Origin: Bordetella sp. 02P26C-1
Lineage (GTDB): Bacteria; Pseudomonadota; Gammaproteobacteria; Burkholderiales; Burkholderiaceae_B
Direction: 5' to 3'
Length of the DNA stretch: 64,000 nucleotides
NCBI RefSeq assembly: GCF_009763255.1
Contig: NZ_WSJB01000005.1
Coordinates: 180,869-244,868 of the forward strand
The position numbers and the translations under genes were made by a program. This document shows, piece by piece, positions 25,069 to 34,167 of the stretch. Position 1 is the first letter of the stretch. Each line of letters begins with the position of its first letter. Under the pieces are notes generated by a model. The model did not search any database, was not told the origin of the DNA, and saw only the letters and a list, made by a program, of their open reading frames with translations.

Positions 25069-25144
25069 CTGATCATATACGCAAGCAGATCATGCCATGC
25101 CGCAGGTCGGTACTATGAGTCCAACTTTCAGAGTCGAGATCCCC

Positions 25145-26011
25145 ATGCGTAGCAAACTATTCGTACCGGCCTCCCGTCCCGAGTTATTTGTCAAAGCCTT
25201 GCGTAGCCAAGCCGACGCAATTTGCTTCGATCTGGAAGACGCCGTGCTGGAGTCGCGCAAACAGTACGCGCGCGATGAGCTGGCGAAATTTTTTGCATCC
25301 GATGAATTCCGCAATCTGCGCGAGGAAGGCCGCAAGAGCATTCTGGTTCGCGTCAACGCGCTGGATACCGGCCATACCGAGAATGATCTGGTCGCCGCTT
25401 GCGCCCCAGGCGTGGACATTGTCAACATCCCGAAAACCGAAACCGTCGAGGATTTGCTGCAGTTCATCGGCCTGCTGCAGGGTCGGGAAGCGCAGGCGAG
25501 CACGCCTCAAGCCCAGGTTGAGCTGCGCGTATTGGCCAATATCGAGACCGCTCGCGCGATGCTGAACGCGGCCGCGATCGCGCAAGCCCATGAGAAGGTC
25601 TGGGGCTTGCAGCTGGGCCTGGGCGATCTCTTTGAGCCGCTGGGCATTGCGCGCCACGATGCGCAGAACGTGCATGCCGTCATGATGGCGATGCGCCTCG
25701 CCGCGGGCTCGGCAGGCAAGATTGCTTTCGACACGGCTTATACCGACGTCGCCAATGCGGAGGGCTATCGGCAAGAAGCCTGGCGCGCCCGGCAGCTCGG
25801 ATTCCTGGGCAAGACTTGCATCCATCCCAGCCAAGTGGCGCTGGCCAACGAAGTATTCAGCCCCACGGAAGATGAAGTCAATTGGGCACGCAAGGTCGTG
25901 GAATCGGCAGAGCAAAACGACGTGAATGGCGCTTATATGCTGGATGGGAAGATGATCGATGGACCCTTCATCGCCCGCGCGCGCGCCATTTTGGCGCAGA
26001 CGTCTTCCTGA
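25145..26011 (+). CDS. CitE-like (HpcH/HpaI superfamily) acyl-CoA lyase
   Basis: Family alignment puts the start at ATG 25145 (MRSKLFVPASRPELFVKAL), giving 288 residues; in-frame ATGs at 25097 and 25115 are alternatives. Landmarks are ADAICFDLEDAVLES, LVRVNALDTG, IPKTETVEDL, GLQLGLGDLFEPLGI and KTCIHPSQV. Members cleave malyl-, citramalyl- or similar CoA esters. It is a paralogue of the gene at 8736 and again sits next to a class III CoA-transferase gene (26081). No citrate lyase subunits are near. Confidence 0.88.
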   Translation: MRSKLFVPASRPELFVKALRSQADAICFDLEDAVLESRKQYARDELAKFFASDEFRNLREEGRKSILVRVNALDTGHTENDLVAACAPGVDIVNIPKTETVEDLLQFIGLLQGREAQASTPQAQVELRVLANIETARAMLNAAAIAQAHEKVWGLQLGLGDLFEPLGIARHDAQNVHAVMMAMRLAAGSAGKIAFDTAYTDVANAEGYRQEAWRARQLGFLGKTCIHPSQVALANEVFSPTEDEVNWARKVVESAEQNDVNGAYMLDGKMIDGPFIARARAILAQTSS

Positions 26012-26080
26012 GCTAACCCCAGCATCACACACGCCGGTGTCCAACACCCTCCGATTCTTCTTGCGAGTTAAGCGAACATC

Positions 26081-27262
26081 ATGAGCGGCGACTTTCCTTT
26101 ATCCGGCATCAAGGTCCTGGACCTGAGCGCCTATATCGCTGGCCCTTACGGCTGCAATCTGCTGGCCGATATGGGCGCGGAGGTCATCAAAGTCGAGCCT
26201 CCCGAAGGCGATAACTTGCGCAAGTACCCCTCTACCCTGCCCGACGAAAGCCGGGCGTTTCTGGGCGTGAACCGGGGCAAGCAAGGCATCTGCCTGGATC
26301 TGAAAAGCGAGCAGGGCTATGAGGTATTCATCCGCCTGGCGCGCGAGGCCGATGTCATCGTGCACAATTTCCGTCCCTCGGTGCCGCCGCGTTTACGCAT
26401 TGACTATGACACGCTGCGCGAACTGAATCCCCGGCTGGTCTATTGCTCGCTCACTGGCTATGGTCAAAGCGGACCGTTAGCCAGCCGTGCGGGTTATGAC
26501 CAGGTGCTGCAGGCTCGCACGGGGATCTGCGCATCGCAAGGCACACCTGAGCAGCCACAGATTGTTTATGGCTCGGTGGTGGACTACTACGGCGCGGCCA
26601 TGTTGGCTAATGGCGTCACCGCCGCGCTGTTTCAAAGAGAACGAACCGGCGCGGGCCAACACGTCTGCGTATCCTTGCTAAGCAGTGCGCTCGCGATGCA
26701 GGCGGCGCGCCTGGTCGTGGCAGAGAACGAACCACGCGATATCAACCGCGATATGCGCTCGGGCGGCATTACGGGCATCCACCCGACACGCGAAGGCCAT
26801 CTGTATATCTCCGCCAATACGCCGCACTTCTGGCGCGCGCTCTGTCAACTGATCGGGCTATCGGAGCTCGCCGAGAACGAGCGCTATGACACAGTGAAAA
26901 AGCGTGCCGCGCATGTCGATGAGCTGGTGCCCATGCTGCGCGAGGCCCTGCAAGCGAAGAGCGCCGCGCAATGGGAAGCCTTGTTCGGCGATCAGGTCCC
27001 CTGCTCGGTCGTGCGTAAGGTCGAGGATGTTTTCGAGGACGCGCAGGTCCAGGAACAGGGGCTAGTCGGCGAGCACGAGCATCCGGCGTTTGGTCGATAC
27101 AAGACCATCGCGAACCCAATTTCGTTTGGTCAGGCCGGCGCGCGACGCCAGCTGCGCAGCGCGCCGGGCTTGGGTCAACACAGTCGCGAGTTGATGCGCG
27201 AGCTGGGCTACACCGAGGCCGAAATAGAGAAAGCCATCGCCGACAAAGGGGTGCTGGCTTAG
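26081..27262 (+). CDS. Class III (CaiB/BaiF family) CoA-transferase
   Basis: A 393-residue CoA-transferase: LSGIKVLDLSAYIAGPYG at the N-terminus, SLTGYGQSGPL, and the catalytic aspartate in SVVDYYGAAMLANG. It should charge a carboxylic acid with CoA from a donor thioester. The CitE-like lyase lies 69 bp upstream and a Bug receptor downstream, after a hairpin. The CoA-transferase/lyase pair is also present at 7499-9614, so the module occurs twice in this window with different partners. Confidence 0.93.
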   Translation: MSGDFPLSGIKVLDLSAYIAGPYGCNLLADMGAEVIKVEPPEGDNLRKYPSTLPDESRAFLGVNRGKQGICLDLKSEQGYEVFIRLAREADVIVHNFRPSVPPRLRIDYDTLRELNPRLVYCSLTGYGQSGPLASRAGYDQVLQARTGICASQGTPEQPQIVYGSVVDYYGAAMLANGVTAALFQRERTGAGQHVCVSLLSSALAMQAARLVVAENEPRDINRDMRSGGITGIHPTREGHLYISANTPHFWRALCQLIGLSELAENERYDTVKKRAAHVDELVPMLREALQAKSAAQWEALFGDQVPCSVVRKVEDVFEDAQVQEQGLVGEHEHPAFGRYKTIANPISFGQAGARRQLRSAPGLGQHSRELMRELGYTEAEIEKAIADKGVLA

Positions 27263-27269
27263 CGGACAT

Positions 27270-27294
27270 GTGTCCTGCTCCGGGGACAGGACAC
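27270..27294 (+). terminator. Hairpin after the CoA-transferase gene
   Basis: The stem GTGTCCTG/CAGGACAC (8 bp) has a 9-nt loop, begins seven bases after the stop codon, and is followed by TTATTC. It could partly terminate or attenuate transcription before the Bug gene. Confidence 0.5.
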
Positions 27295-27338
27295 TTATTC
27301 ACCTCGTTCAGAGGTACATACTAAAAAGGGGCATGACC

Positions 27339-28331
27339 ATGTATAGACGCGCAGCACTCAAAGTCCTCTCCTGCCTGACGCTGTTGGGTTCGATGGGCAC
27401 CGCACTTAACCTCGCCACCATCAGTCCAGCAGCCGCGGCTCAATGGCCGGAGCGCCCTGTGCGACTGGTCGTTCCTTTCGCGCCCGGCGGCAGTAATGAT
27501 GTGATCGCCCGCAAGCTGGCCGACAGCATCAGCAAGAGCACTGGGCAGACGTTCATTATCGAGAATCGCGCGGGGGCAGGCGGTGTCGTGGGCGCGGGTT
27601 ATGTCGCCTCGGCAGCACCAGATGGCTACACGTTCTTGTTTATTTCCGGCTCGCTGGCCACCTCGGCCGCCGTGCAGAAAACGCCGTATGACGCCAAGAC
27701 CGCTTTCGATGCGGTGTCCCTGGTGGCCAGCGCGCCGTTTGTGGTGCTGACCCGCAAGGACTTTCCCGCCAAGAATATGCAGGAGTTGCTGCAGTACGCG
27801 AAGGACAATCCCGGCGCCATCAATTTCGGCAGCGCAGGGCTGGGCGATAGCTCGCAGATGGCCACTGAACTGCTCGCCAACAAGGCCGGCGTGAAAATGC
27901 AGACCGTGGGCTACAAAGGCATTTCGCCCGCGCAAATGGATCTGGTGGCGGGACGCCTGGACATGATCATCACCACTATGGCGTCCATCGCCGGCACGCC
28001 GACCGATCAGCTCCCCAAACTGGCTTTCACCAGCGCGCAGCGCAATCCGGATTTCCCCAACGTACCCACCGTCAAAGAAGCCACGGGGCTGGACTATGAC
28101 GTAAACGTCTGGTGGGGTGTATTCGGGCCCAAGGGCGTAGACCAGACCGCGCGTAACCGGCTCAATGAAGAGATCAAGAAAGCGGTATCAACGCCGGAGT
28201 TCGCACAGTTTCTGAAGTCCATGGGCGCGAATCCGACTACCTCGACACCTGAGGAGCTGCAAAAGCTGTTGGTCTCGGATGTAGATCAATGGACGGAAAC
28301 CGCCAAGGCAGCGGGCATCCGCGTCGAATAA
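27339..28331 (+). CDS. Bug-family (TctC-like) periplasmic solute receptor
   Basis: Of two close ATGs (27333, 27339) the second has the better spacing from AAAAGGGG. The signal peptide runs to about AAAA in SPAAAAQ, then the family start WPERPVRLVVPFAPGGSND, with FIIENRAGAGG and SAAPDGYT. Length is 330 residues. It lies between a CoA-transferase gene and an amidase gene, consistent with binding of an amide or acid handled by this operon. No membrane partners are encoded nearby. Confidence 0.93.
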   Translation: MYRRAALKVLSCLTLLGSMGTALNLATISPAAAAQWPERPVRLVVPFAPGGSNDVIARKLADSISKSTGQTFIIENRAGAGGVVGAGYVASAAPDGYTFLFISGSLATSAAVQKTPYDAKTAFDAVSLVASAPFVVLTRKDFPAKNMQELLQYAKDNPGAINFGSAGLGDSSQMATELLANKAGVKMQTVGYKGISPAQMDLVAGRLDMIITTMASIAGTPTDQLPKLAFTSAQRNPDFPNVPTVKEATGLDYDVNVWWGVFGPKGVDQTARNRLNEEIKKAVSTPEFAQFLKSMGANPTTSTPEELQKLLVSDVDQWTETAKAAGIRVE

Positions 28332-28341
28332 GAATAACGAT

Positions 28342-28364
28342 AAGGGCCGGCGAGGTTCGGCCTT
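28342..28364 (+). promoter_or_regulatory. Leader hairpin before the long amidase gene
   Basis: AAGGGCCG and CGGCCTT can pair with one bulge around an 8-nt loop, ending just before the ribosome-binding site TAGGAG of the amidase. It may stabilise the upstream receptor mRNA or modulate amidase translation. Confidence 0.35.
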
Positions 28365-28376
28365 GTAGGAGTAACA

Positions 28377-30035
28377 ATGAGCCCTACCCCTGCCGTGCGC
28401 GCGCACGACGAACCGCAGAACGCGTTTAAGGAGACCGCCGCGCAGTTTGTCGCGGCGGCGACTACAGAGCTGCATGGTATCCGGTCGCGCACCGAGCCCG
28501 AGGATTTGGCGGCCGAGTTGGACCGTCTGAACAGTGCTGTACGTGCGAGCGCCGGCAGCATCAGCCCGTATGCCCAGCCTGCGGACTTTCTGCAATCGTT
28601 GTTGCAGCAACAGGATACGTCGAACGAGGCGGTAGCGGTCGCCACGCGTACGCATGTCCCGGCGGGTGAGCCTATGTCGTTAGCCGAGGCTGCACGTCGA
28701 ATGGCCAGCGGCGAACTGAGCGCGGTGCAATTGACCGAACAGGCCCTGGCGCGCGCGACCGAATGTCAACCGACGCTGAATGCGTTTATCGAGATCTGGG
28801 CGGATAAAGCCCTGGCCCAGGCGCACGCGGCCGATGCCGAGCGCGCACGCGGTGAGCTGCGCGGTCCATTGCATGGTATCCCTCTGGCGCACAAGGATTG
28901 TTTTGAGATCCAAGGTCATGCGGCAACGATCGGTTCACGTGCACGGCCCGCTGTGCCCGCAACAACCGACGCGCATGCAATACAGTGCTTGAACCAGGCC
29001 GGTGCGATTACGCTAGGCGTACTCAATCTAAACGAAATGGTGGCAGGTCCCACGGGACAGAATCCGGCGTTTGGCGACTGCTGCAATGCGCTGGACCCCT
29101 CACGCATTTCCGGCGGATCGTCCAGCGGCTCTGGCGCCGCGGTCGCCTCGGGCGCGGTGTTTGGGTCCTTGGGCAGCGACACGGGTGGATCGATTCGTCT
29201 GCCGGCCTCGGTACATGGCTTGTATGGTTTAAAGCCCACCTATGGCCGCATTTCTCGCGCTGGTTGCTTTCCGCGCGCCTTCTCGCTGGATTGCCCGGGG
29301 CCGCTGGCGCGTACGGCAGAAGACTGCGCCATCGTGCTAGAGGCGGTGGCTGGCTGGGATGCAAAGGATCCATCGACCTTGCCTGCGCCGGTACCGGCCT
29401 ATTCCGCATTGCTTGATAGCGCCGCGGAGAAAAGCCGTATCGCGGTCATAGGTTTGTCCGAGGCAGACGCCTGCCATCCGGAGATCGCCGCCGTGTTTAC
29501 CGACTTCGTACAACGCGCCGAGCGAAGTTTCGGATCGGTACGCGAGGTCAGTTTTCCGCAGCTGGCGGCATGCTATGCGATGGGTGACATCATTTCCAAG
29601 GTCGAGGCGGCGACACTGCACGGCCAATGGATGCGCAGCTCACCGGATGCTTATTCGCAGGCCGTGTATTCGCGCACAGAACCTGGCCTGCATGTTTCTG
29701 CCGTTCGCTACCTCGAATCGTTATTGGTGCGAGCACGCGTGTTGGAAGAGTTCCTCGCCGGACCCATGGCGGACCACGACATCCTGCTGTGCCCGAGCGT
29801 GCCGATCCCCGTGCCCTTGCGCAGCGAGGCCGATATGGAGAAAAAAGGCAGTGTGTTTGGCGTCGTACCGCAGATCACGCGCCTGACCCGGCCGTTCAGC
29901 TATTTGGGAGTGCCGGTGCTCAGCATACCTATCGGCTTAGACCGCAATGGCATGCCAGTAGGCGCGCAGGTGATTGGTCGCCCGCTCAGCGAGGCGCGTC
30001 TATTGGCGTTCGCACATCAGATGTCGCGGGCATGA
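28377..30035 (+). CDS. Amidase with ~98-residue N-terminal extension
   Basis: Residues from about 100 to 552 are a complete amidase-signature domain: Lys173 in GIPLAHKDCF, the serine loop ISGGSSSGSGAAVASG, and GSDTGGSIRLPA. The first 98 residues are not amidase. They are helical and charged, with the segment EPEDLAAELDRLNSAVRA followed by SPYAQPADF. This recalls the end of the small AtzG-like proteins encoded before the amidases at 37486 and 46349, so a fused small subunit is possible. The ribosome-binding site TAGGAG supports the upstream start. It lies in an operon with Bug and isochorismatase genes, fitting amide degradation. Confidence 0.9.
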   Translation: MSPTPAVRAHDEPQNAFKETAAQFVAAATTELHGIRSRTEPEDLAAELDRLNSAVRASAGSISPYAQPADFLQSLLQQQDTSNEAVAVATRTHVPAGEPMSLAEAARRMASGELSAVQLTEQALARATECQPTLNAFIEIWADKALAQAHAADAERARGELRGPLHGIPLAHKDCFEIQGHAATIGSRARPAVPATTDAHAIQCLNQAGAITLGVLNLNEMVAGPTGQNPAFGDCCNALDPSRISGGSSSGSGAAVASGAVFGSLGSDTGGSIRLPASVHGLYGLKPTYGRISRAGCFPRAFSLDCPGPLARTAEDCAIVLEAVAGWDAKDPSTLPAPVPAYSALLDSAAEKSRIAVIGLSEADACHPEIAAVFTDFVQRAERSFGSVREVSFPQLAACYAMGDIISKVEAATLHGQWMRSSPDAYSQAVYSRTEPGLHVSAVRYLESLLVRARVLEEFLAGPMADHDILLCPSVPIPVPLRSEADMEKKGSVFGVVPQITRLTRPFSYLGVPVLSIPIGLDRNGMPVGAQVIGRPLSEARLLAFAHQMSRA

Positions 30036-30056
30036 TCCGCGTTTAACGATTATTGG

Positions 30057-30776
30057 ATGATGACGATGAAGATCTGGGATCAGTATTTAGGCGAAACCGA
30101 TAGGGCCGTGTTGGAACGTGGCCGCTTTGCCCGCCGCATGGGTTATGGCGAGCGGCCCGCCATCATCGTCATCGATGCACAACGTTATATGGTGGGGGAG
30201 GAAGGTAAAGATTCAGAGTGGCCCTCGAGCTGCGGGGCCGTCGGTCGTACTGCTTTAGAACAGATTAAACGTGTCGTCGAAACGGCACAGGGGAACAACG
30301 TTCCCTGCTTTTTTACGTTATTTCAGCTTGACCCGAATGGTAAAGATATTGGTATCTATGGTCGCAAACGCGACCTACTCGACAGCCCGCACTGGTGTTT
30401 GGCCGACACGCCGGGGGCACAATTGGCGCCAGAGCTCACGCCCGGCGCAAGCGATCTCGTCTTCGTCAAGAAAAAACCCAGCGGGTTCCACGGTACGCCG
30501 CTGCTGGGCTACTTGGTCGACCGTCAAATCGACACCGTCATCGTGGTCGGTGGCGCGACCAGCAACTGCATCCGCGCCACGGTGTTCGACGCCTCTTCCT
30601 ACAATTTCCGCACCATTGTGCCTCAGGAAGCGGTCTTCGACCGCATCCCTGTCTCCCACGCCATCAGCTTATTCGACATGGATAGACAGTTTGCTGATGT
30701 CGTATCGGTAGAGGAGGTATTGGACTATCTGCGTGATATCGGGCAGCGCCGGGAACGACGTGCCAGCCACGTTTAA
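30057..30776 (+). CDS. Isochorismatase-family cysteine hydrolase
   Basis: A 239-residue protein with Asp40 (AIIVIDAQRYMVG), Lys138 (VFVKKKPSGFHGT) and Cys171 (GGATSNCIRATV). It is a close paralogue of the protein encoded at 11238 (matching N-terminal and active-site segments). The start may be any of three clustered ATGs (30057, 30060, 30066). It follows the amidase by 21 bp, so two amide hydrolases act in the same operon. The substrate is probably a small amide or N-carbamoyl compound. Confidence 0.9.
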   Translation: MMTMKIWDQYLGETDRAVLERGRFARRMGYGERPAIIVIDAQRYMVGEEGKDSEWPSSCGAVGRTALEQIKRVVETAQGNNVPCFFTLFQLDPNGKDIGIYGRKRDLLDSPHWCLADTPGAQLAPELTPGASDLVFVKKKPSGFHGTPLLGYLVDRQIDTVIVVGGATSNCIRATVFDASSYNFRTIVPQEAVFDRIPVSHAISLFDMDRQFADVVSVEEVLDYLRDIGQRRERRASHV

Positions 30777-30845
30777 GGTGCTGTTGCGCAAGCGGCAGGC
30801 AGGCGATCTCTCGCTCGTCTGCCGTACTGCCCAAGCCCCTGAGCA

Positions 30846-31936
30846 CTACATCGCTTTCACGAAGTCCTCAAAGGGCACGCCAGTTTCCGCCCCAACACGC
30901 GCCAGATCGCTAAGCGTATCGGCGGGCAATAGCAGCCCGACACGCCGATTGCGTTCGTTGGCATCGGCCTCCAATTCGCCCGGGTAGCAGACTTTCCGTG
31001 ACCCGGCGCCACGGGCACGCTTTTGAGCGAGGCGATGTATGCCTCCATTCTCTCGTTGAACTCGGCCATGGGTTGAAGGCGTGCGATATCGATGGCCATG
31101 ATGAAATGCCCGGCCATACTGCGATTGACGGGGTCATAGGGGCCATGCACTTGATCCTGAAAGCCGCTGCCGGACAGGACGCCGGACATCACATCCACCA
31201 TGACGCCAATCGCATAGCCTTTATGACCCGCCATGGGCAGGATGAAACCTTTAAGCGCCTCCTTGGGATCTGTGGTGGGGTTGCCTTGCGCATCCACCGC
31301 CCAATGGTCTGGGATGGGTTCCTGGCGATTATTCGCGAGATAGATCTTGCCGCGCGCCACGCCGGAGTTGGCGATGTCCATGACCATGGGCGCATGGCGG
31401 CCGGCGGGCACGGCGAGCGACCAGGGATTCGTACCGATTTTCTTTTGCAGCCCGCCCCAAGGAGCCATGTTCGGCCCGCCGTTGCTCATCATCAGCATGG
31501 CACAGCCCTGTTGCGCACCCCAGCGGGTGAAATACATGCAGGTGCCGAAATGGTTGGAATGGCGCACGGAGACCACTCCCACGCCATGCGCGCGGGCGCG
31601 GCGCACTGCTTCTTCCGTGGCGCGCTGGGCAACTACGGGTCCGACGCCATCATTGCCATCCAAGACCGCCATCGCAGCCGCGTCGGTCACCGTGTCCAGT
31701 TGCGTCACTCCACGCATGGCGCCGGATTTCAGCCTGGCGTAATACCAGCCCAGGCGTAGCAGCCCATGCGACTGATGTCCCCATAAATCTGCTTGTACCA
31801 AGGCATCGGCCGCGAGATCGGCATCGTTGGCAGGAACGCCTGCCCGTTCGTAGACTGCGGTGGCGAAGCTTTTTAATGCCTCGGGGGACAACGGCGTATT
31901 GGCCAGTTCACTCATGGATCGCATGGACATCTTCAC
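30846..31936 (-). pseudogene. Ldh2/malate-type dehydrogenase with a C-terminal frameshift
   Basis: Residues 1 to about 308 read as an Ldh2-family NAD(P) dehydrogenase (malate/L-lactate/ureidoglycolate type): LWGHQSHGLLRLGWY, VVSVRHSNHFGTCMYF, NGGPNMAPWGG and LPMAGHKGYAIGVMVD. The frame then runs into a nonsense tail ending at 30857. In the next frame the expected end is intact (YPGELEADANERNRR, GVPFEDFVKAM, stop at 30846-30848). One base appears to be missing near 31005. Either it is a recent pseudogene or a sequence error; without the shift the protein would be a normal ~362 residues. It is convergent with the isochorismatase gene. Confidence 0.85.
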
Positions 31937-32304
31937 TTCATGTATTGATTTTGGTACCGCGGTGGGCGACGCACTGCTTTGACCGTGTCAGTTCGGTATG
32001 GAAGCGTTTGTCGAATCTCTCGCGCGACATGCCGCCGAGAACGAAGGCGCCATAATAATATTCCTGGGAGGCGGGCAAGCTGCCGCGAATAGAGCGGCAT
32101 TCGCGCCAACCGCGTCGCCCGGCGCGGTTTCGTTTCACTAAACGATCCGAGCCTGTAGCCGCCATCGTAGTGACGGCCCATGCGCATAACAATATTCCTT
32201 TATACATATAGCGAATGGAACTTTGTTGTTTGCGCCGCGCGTTCCTATCATTTCATTCACTACTGCACCGCCCCCCGTGGGCGATACATGGAATTCAGCA
32301 GCGA
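31937..32304. other. Intergenic region with no confident gene
   Basis: About 370 bp between the Ldh2-type gene (minus) and the ssuA-like gene (plus). Two overlapping minus-strand frames of 84-89 codons start at 32187 and 32207 (after AAAGGAA and at a TATAAAGG-like segment respectively). I recognise neither product, and neither shows clear domain or membrane structure beyond a hydrophobic start in the longer one. It may be decayed DNA. The ssuA promoter must lie at its right end. Confidence 0.4.
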
Positions 32305-33279
32305 ATGAAACGACGCAACTTTCTTTCTTTGTCTTTACTCGGACTCGGATCGGCGCTGCCGTGGGCGAGCGCACGGGCAAAGAACACACCTGCCGGCACC
32401 AAGCTTGTCATCGCGGATCAAAGCGAACTGGTGCACAATCTACTTCAAGCCAGTGGCGAGCGCGATAAATTAAATCTGGAGCTGCCGAACTTCGCTGGCG
32501 GCCCGGCGATTTATGAAGCCATACGCGCGGGCGCGCTCGATGCCGCCTATGTGGGCGATACACCCCCGATACAAGCACGCGCCGCCGGGACATTACTGCC
32601 TATCGTGGCCAGCTTCACGCGCGATCGCGCACAGTACATCCTCACGACGCGCCCAGGGCTGACCATCGACAAGCTCGCCGATTTAAAGGGCAAGAAGCTC
32701 AGCTATATCGAAGGCTCGGGCCGCCAGGTCTATCTGATCGAGGCGCTTAATCGCGCGGGGCTGGGGTTATCCGACGTCGAGCTGGTTCATCTGCGCGTCG
32801 CCGATCTGCCCGATGCGATCCGATCCGGCGCGGTGGATGTAGCGGTGCTGCAAGAGCCGCATGTGACCCGCCTGGCGAAACAGGTCGGCGCCTCACCTGT
32901 GCGTGATCCGCAAGAGCGCAACATCTTGCCTTCGACGAGCTATTTCTACGCCCGCCCGGATGTGCTGGCCGACCCCGCAAAATCAGCGGCTTTACGCGAG
33001 TTCATTGCTGCGTTCACACGCGCCGCCACCTGGAGCAATGCGAATCAAGCGGAATGGGGCAAACATTACTACATAAAGTTCCAGCGCATCTCGCCTGACG
33101 ATACGCAGACCATTTTGGCGTCCCAATCGCCGCTGGTGCTACAGACCTCGGAGGAAGCCATTCCTCATCATCAGAAGCTCATCGATATTTTGTATCAGGC
33201 CGGCGCCATCAAGGAGCGCTTCGACGCGCGACTATCGTTTGTGGACACCTACGACGAAATCATTACGGCTTCGCGTTAA
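32305..33279 (+). CDS. ssuA: ABC transporter substrate-binding protein, SsuA-like (aliphatic sulfonate/taurine type)
   Basis: Start at ATG 32305 gives a twin-arginine-like signal (MKRRNFLSLSLLGLGSALPW). The mature part has the SsuA/NMT1 pattern: FAGGPAIYEAIRAGALDAAYVGDTPP, and LADLKGKKLSYIEGSGRQVY. Length is 324 residues. It is the first gene of an A-C-B cluster with permease and ATPase, followed by a flavin-dependent monooxygenase, the standard plan for desulfonation of alkanesulfonates. Expression under sulfur limitation would be expected but is not visible in the sequence. The exact ligand is uncertain. Confidence 0.87.
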   Translation: MKRRNFLSLSLLGLGSALPWASARAKNTPAGTKLVIADQSELVHNLLQASGERDKLNLELPNFAGGPAIYEAIRAGALDAAYVGDTPPIQARAAGTLLPIVASFTRDRAQYILTTRPGLTIDKLADLKGKKLSYIEGSGRQVYLIEALNRAGLGLSDVELVHLRVADLPDAIRSGAVDVAVLQEPHVTRLAKQVGASPVRDPQERNILPSTSYFYARPDVLADPAKSAALREFIAAFTRAATWSNANQAEWGKHYYIKFQRISPDDTQTILASQSPLVLQTSEEAIPHHQKLIDILYQAGAIKERFDARLSFVDTYDEIITASR

Positions 33280-33309
33280 AGCCGCAGCTATTGCTAGAAG
33301 GAAACCAAC

Positions 33310-34167
33310 ATGGCACAGACACTCGTCGGTGAATTGCCCCATGCATCGCATTCCACGCCGCGTAGCGCACAAGCCCAGCCAACGCCTCGGCCCTCCAATC
33401 TGGTGCCGGCACGTTTGCCGCCAGGTTGGAGATTGCTCGGCCCCTTGCTGTTGCTTGCCATGTGGGAACTCGCTTCGCGTCTTGGTCTATTGGCGCCGGA
33501 AACCCTGACTGCGCCTTCCACCGCGCTGGTCACGGGGTATGAAATGCTCGCCGATGGCACACTGTCGGCGCACTTTCTCGCTTCGGCCGCGCGTGCTTAT
33601 ACGGGCCTTGCACTAGGTGTGATCGTGGGCGTCGTGCTGGCGCTGCTTTCAGGCCTGACGCGTACGGGCGAGGCCCTTATCGACGGAATTGTGCAGGTTA
33701 AACGCGCGATTCCGACGCTGGCTCTGATTCCGCTGGCGATCATCTGGCTAGGCATTGGCGAAGCGATGAAGGTCTCGCTGATTTTCACCGCCGTGCTGGT
33801 GCCTATCTATATCAATACGCATGCGGCATTGCGCGGCATCGACATGGGACATGTAGAGCTCGCCATGACGCTGGGCCTGACGCGTGGCGAGTTCATCCGC
33901 AAGGTCGCGCTGCCCGCGGCACTGCCCGGCTTCTTTGTCGCGCTGCGCTTGGCCGTGGCCCTATGCTGGACCGCGCTGGTGGTGCTGGAACTGATCAACA
34001 CTCAAACCGGCATCGGCTATCTCATGAATCGCGCCCGCGATTGGGGACAAACCGACATCATCGTCGTGGGCATCATTGTCTATGCCTCTCTGGGTCTGGC
34101 CTCGGATGCCGTCATGCGGCTTATCGAGTCCCGCGTACTCTCTTATCGGAAGACCCTAGGATCGTGA
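33310..34167 (+). CDS. ssuC: ABC transporter permease, SsuC-like
   Basis: A 285-residue inner-membrane permease with six hydrophobic segments after a 35-residue polar N-terminus. The BPD-type EAA loop is ELAMTLGLTRGEFIRKVALP (EAA-x3-G). Start at ATG 33310 after AGAAGGA. It should pair with the SsuB-like ATPase and receive substrate from the SsuA-like receptor. The stop overlaps the ATPase start (GTGA). Confidence 0.9.
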   Translation: MAQTLVGELPHASHSTPRSAQAQPTPRPSNLVPARLPPGWRLLGPLLLLAMWELASRLGLLAPETLTAPSTALVTGYEMLADGTLSAHFLASAARAYTGLALGVIVGVVLALLSGLTRTGEALIDGIVQVKRAIPTLALIPLAIIWLGIGEAMKVSLIFTAVLVPIYINTHAALRGIDMGHVELAMTLGLTRGEFIRKVALPAALPGFFVALRLAVALCWTALVVLELINTQTGIGYLMNRARDWGQTDIIVVGIIVYASLGLASDAVMRLIESRVLSYRKTLGS

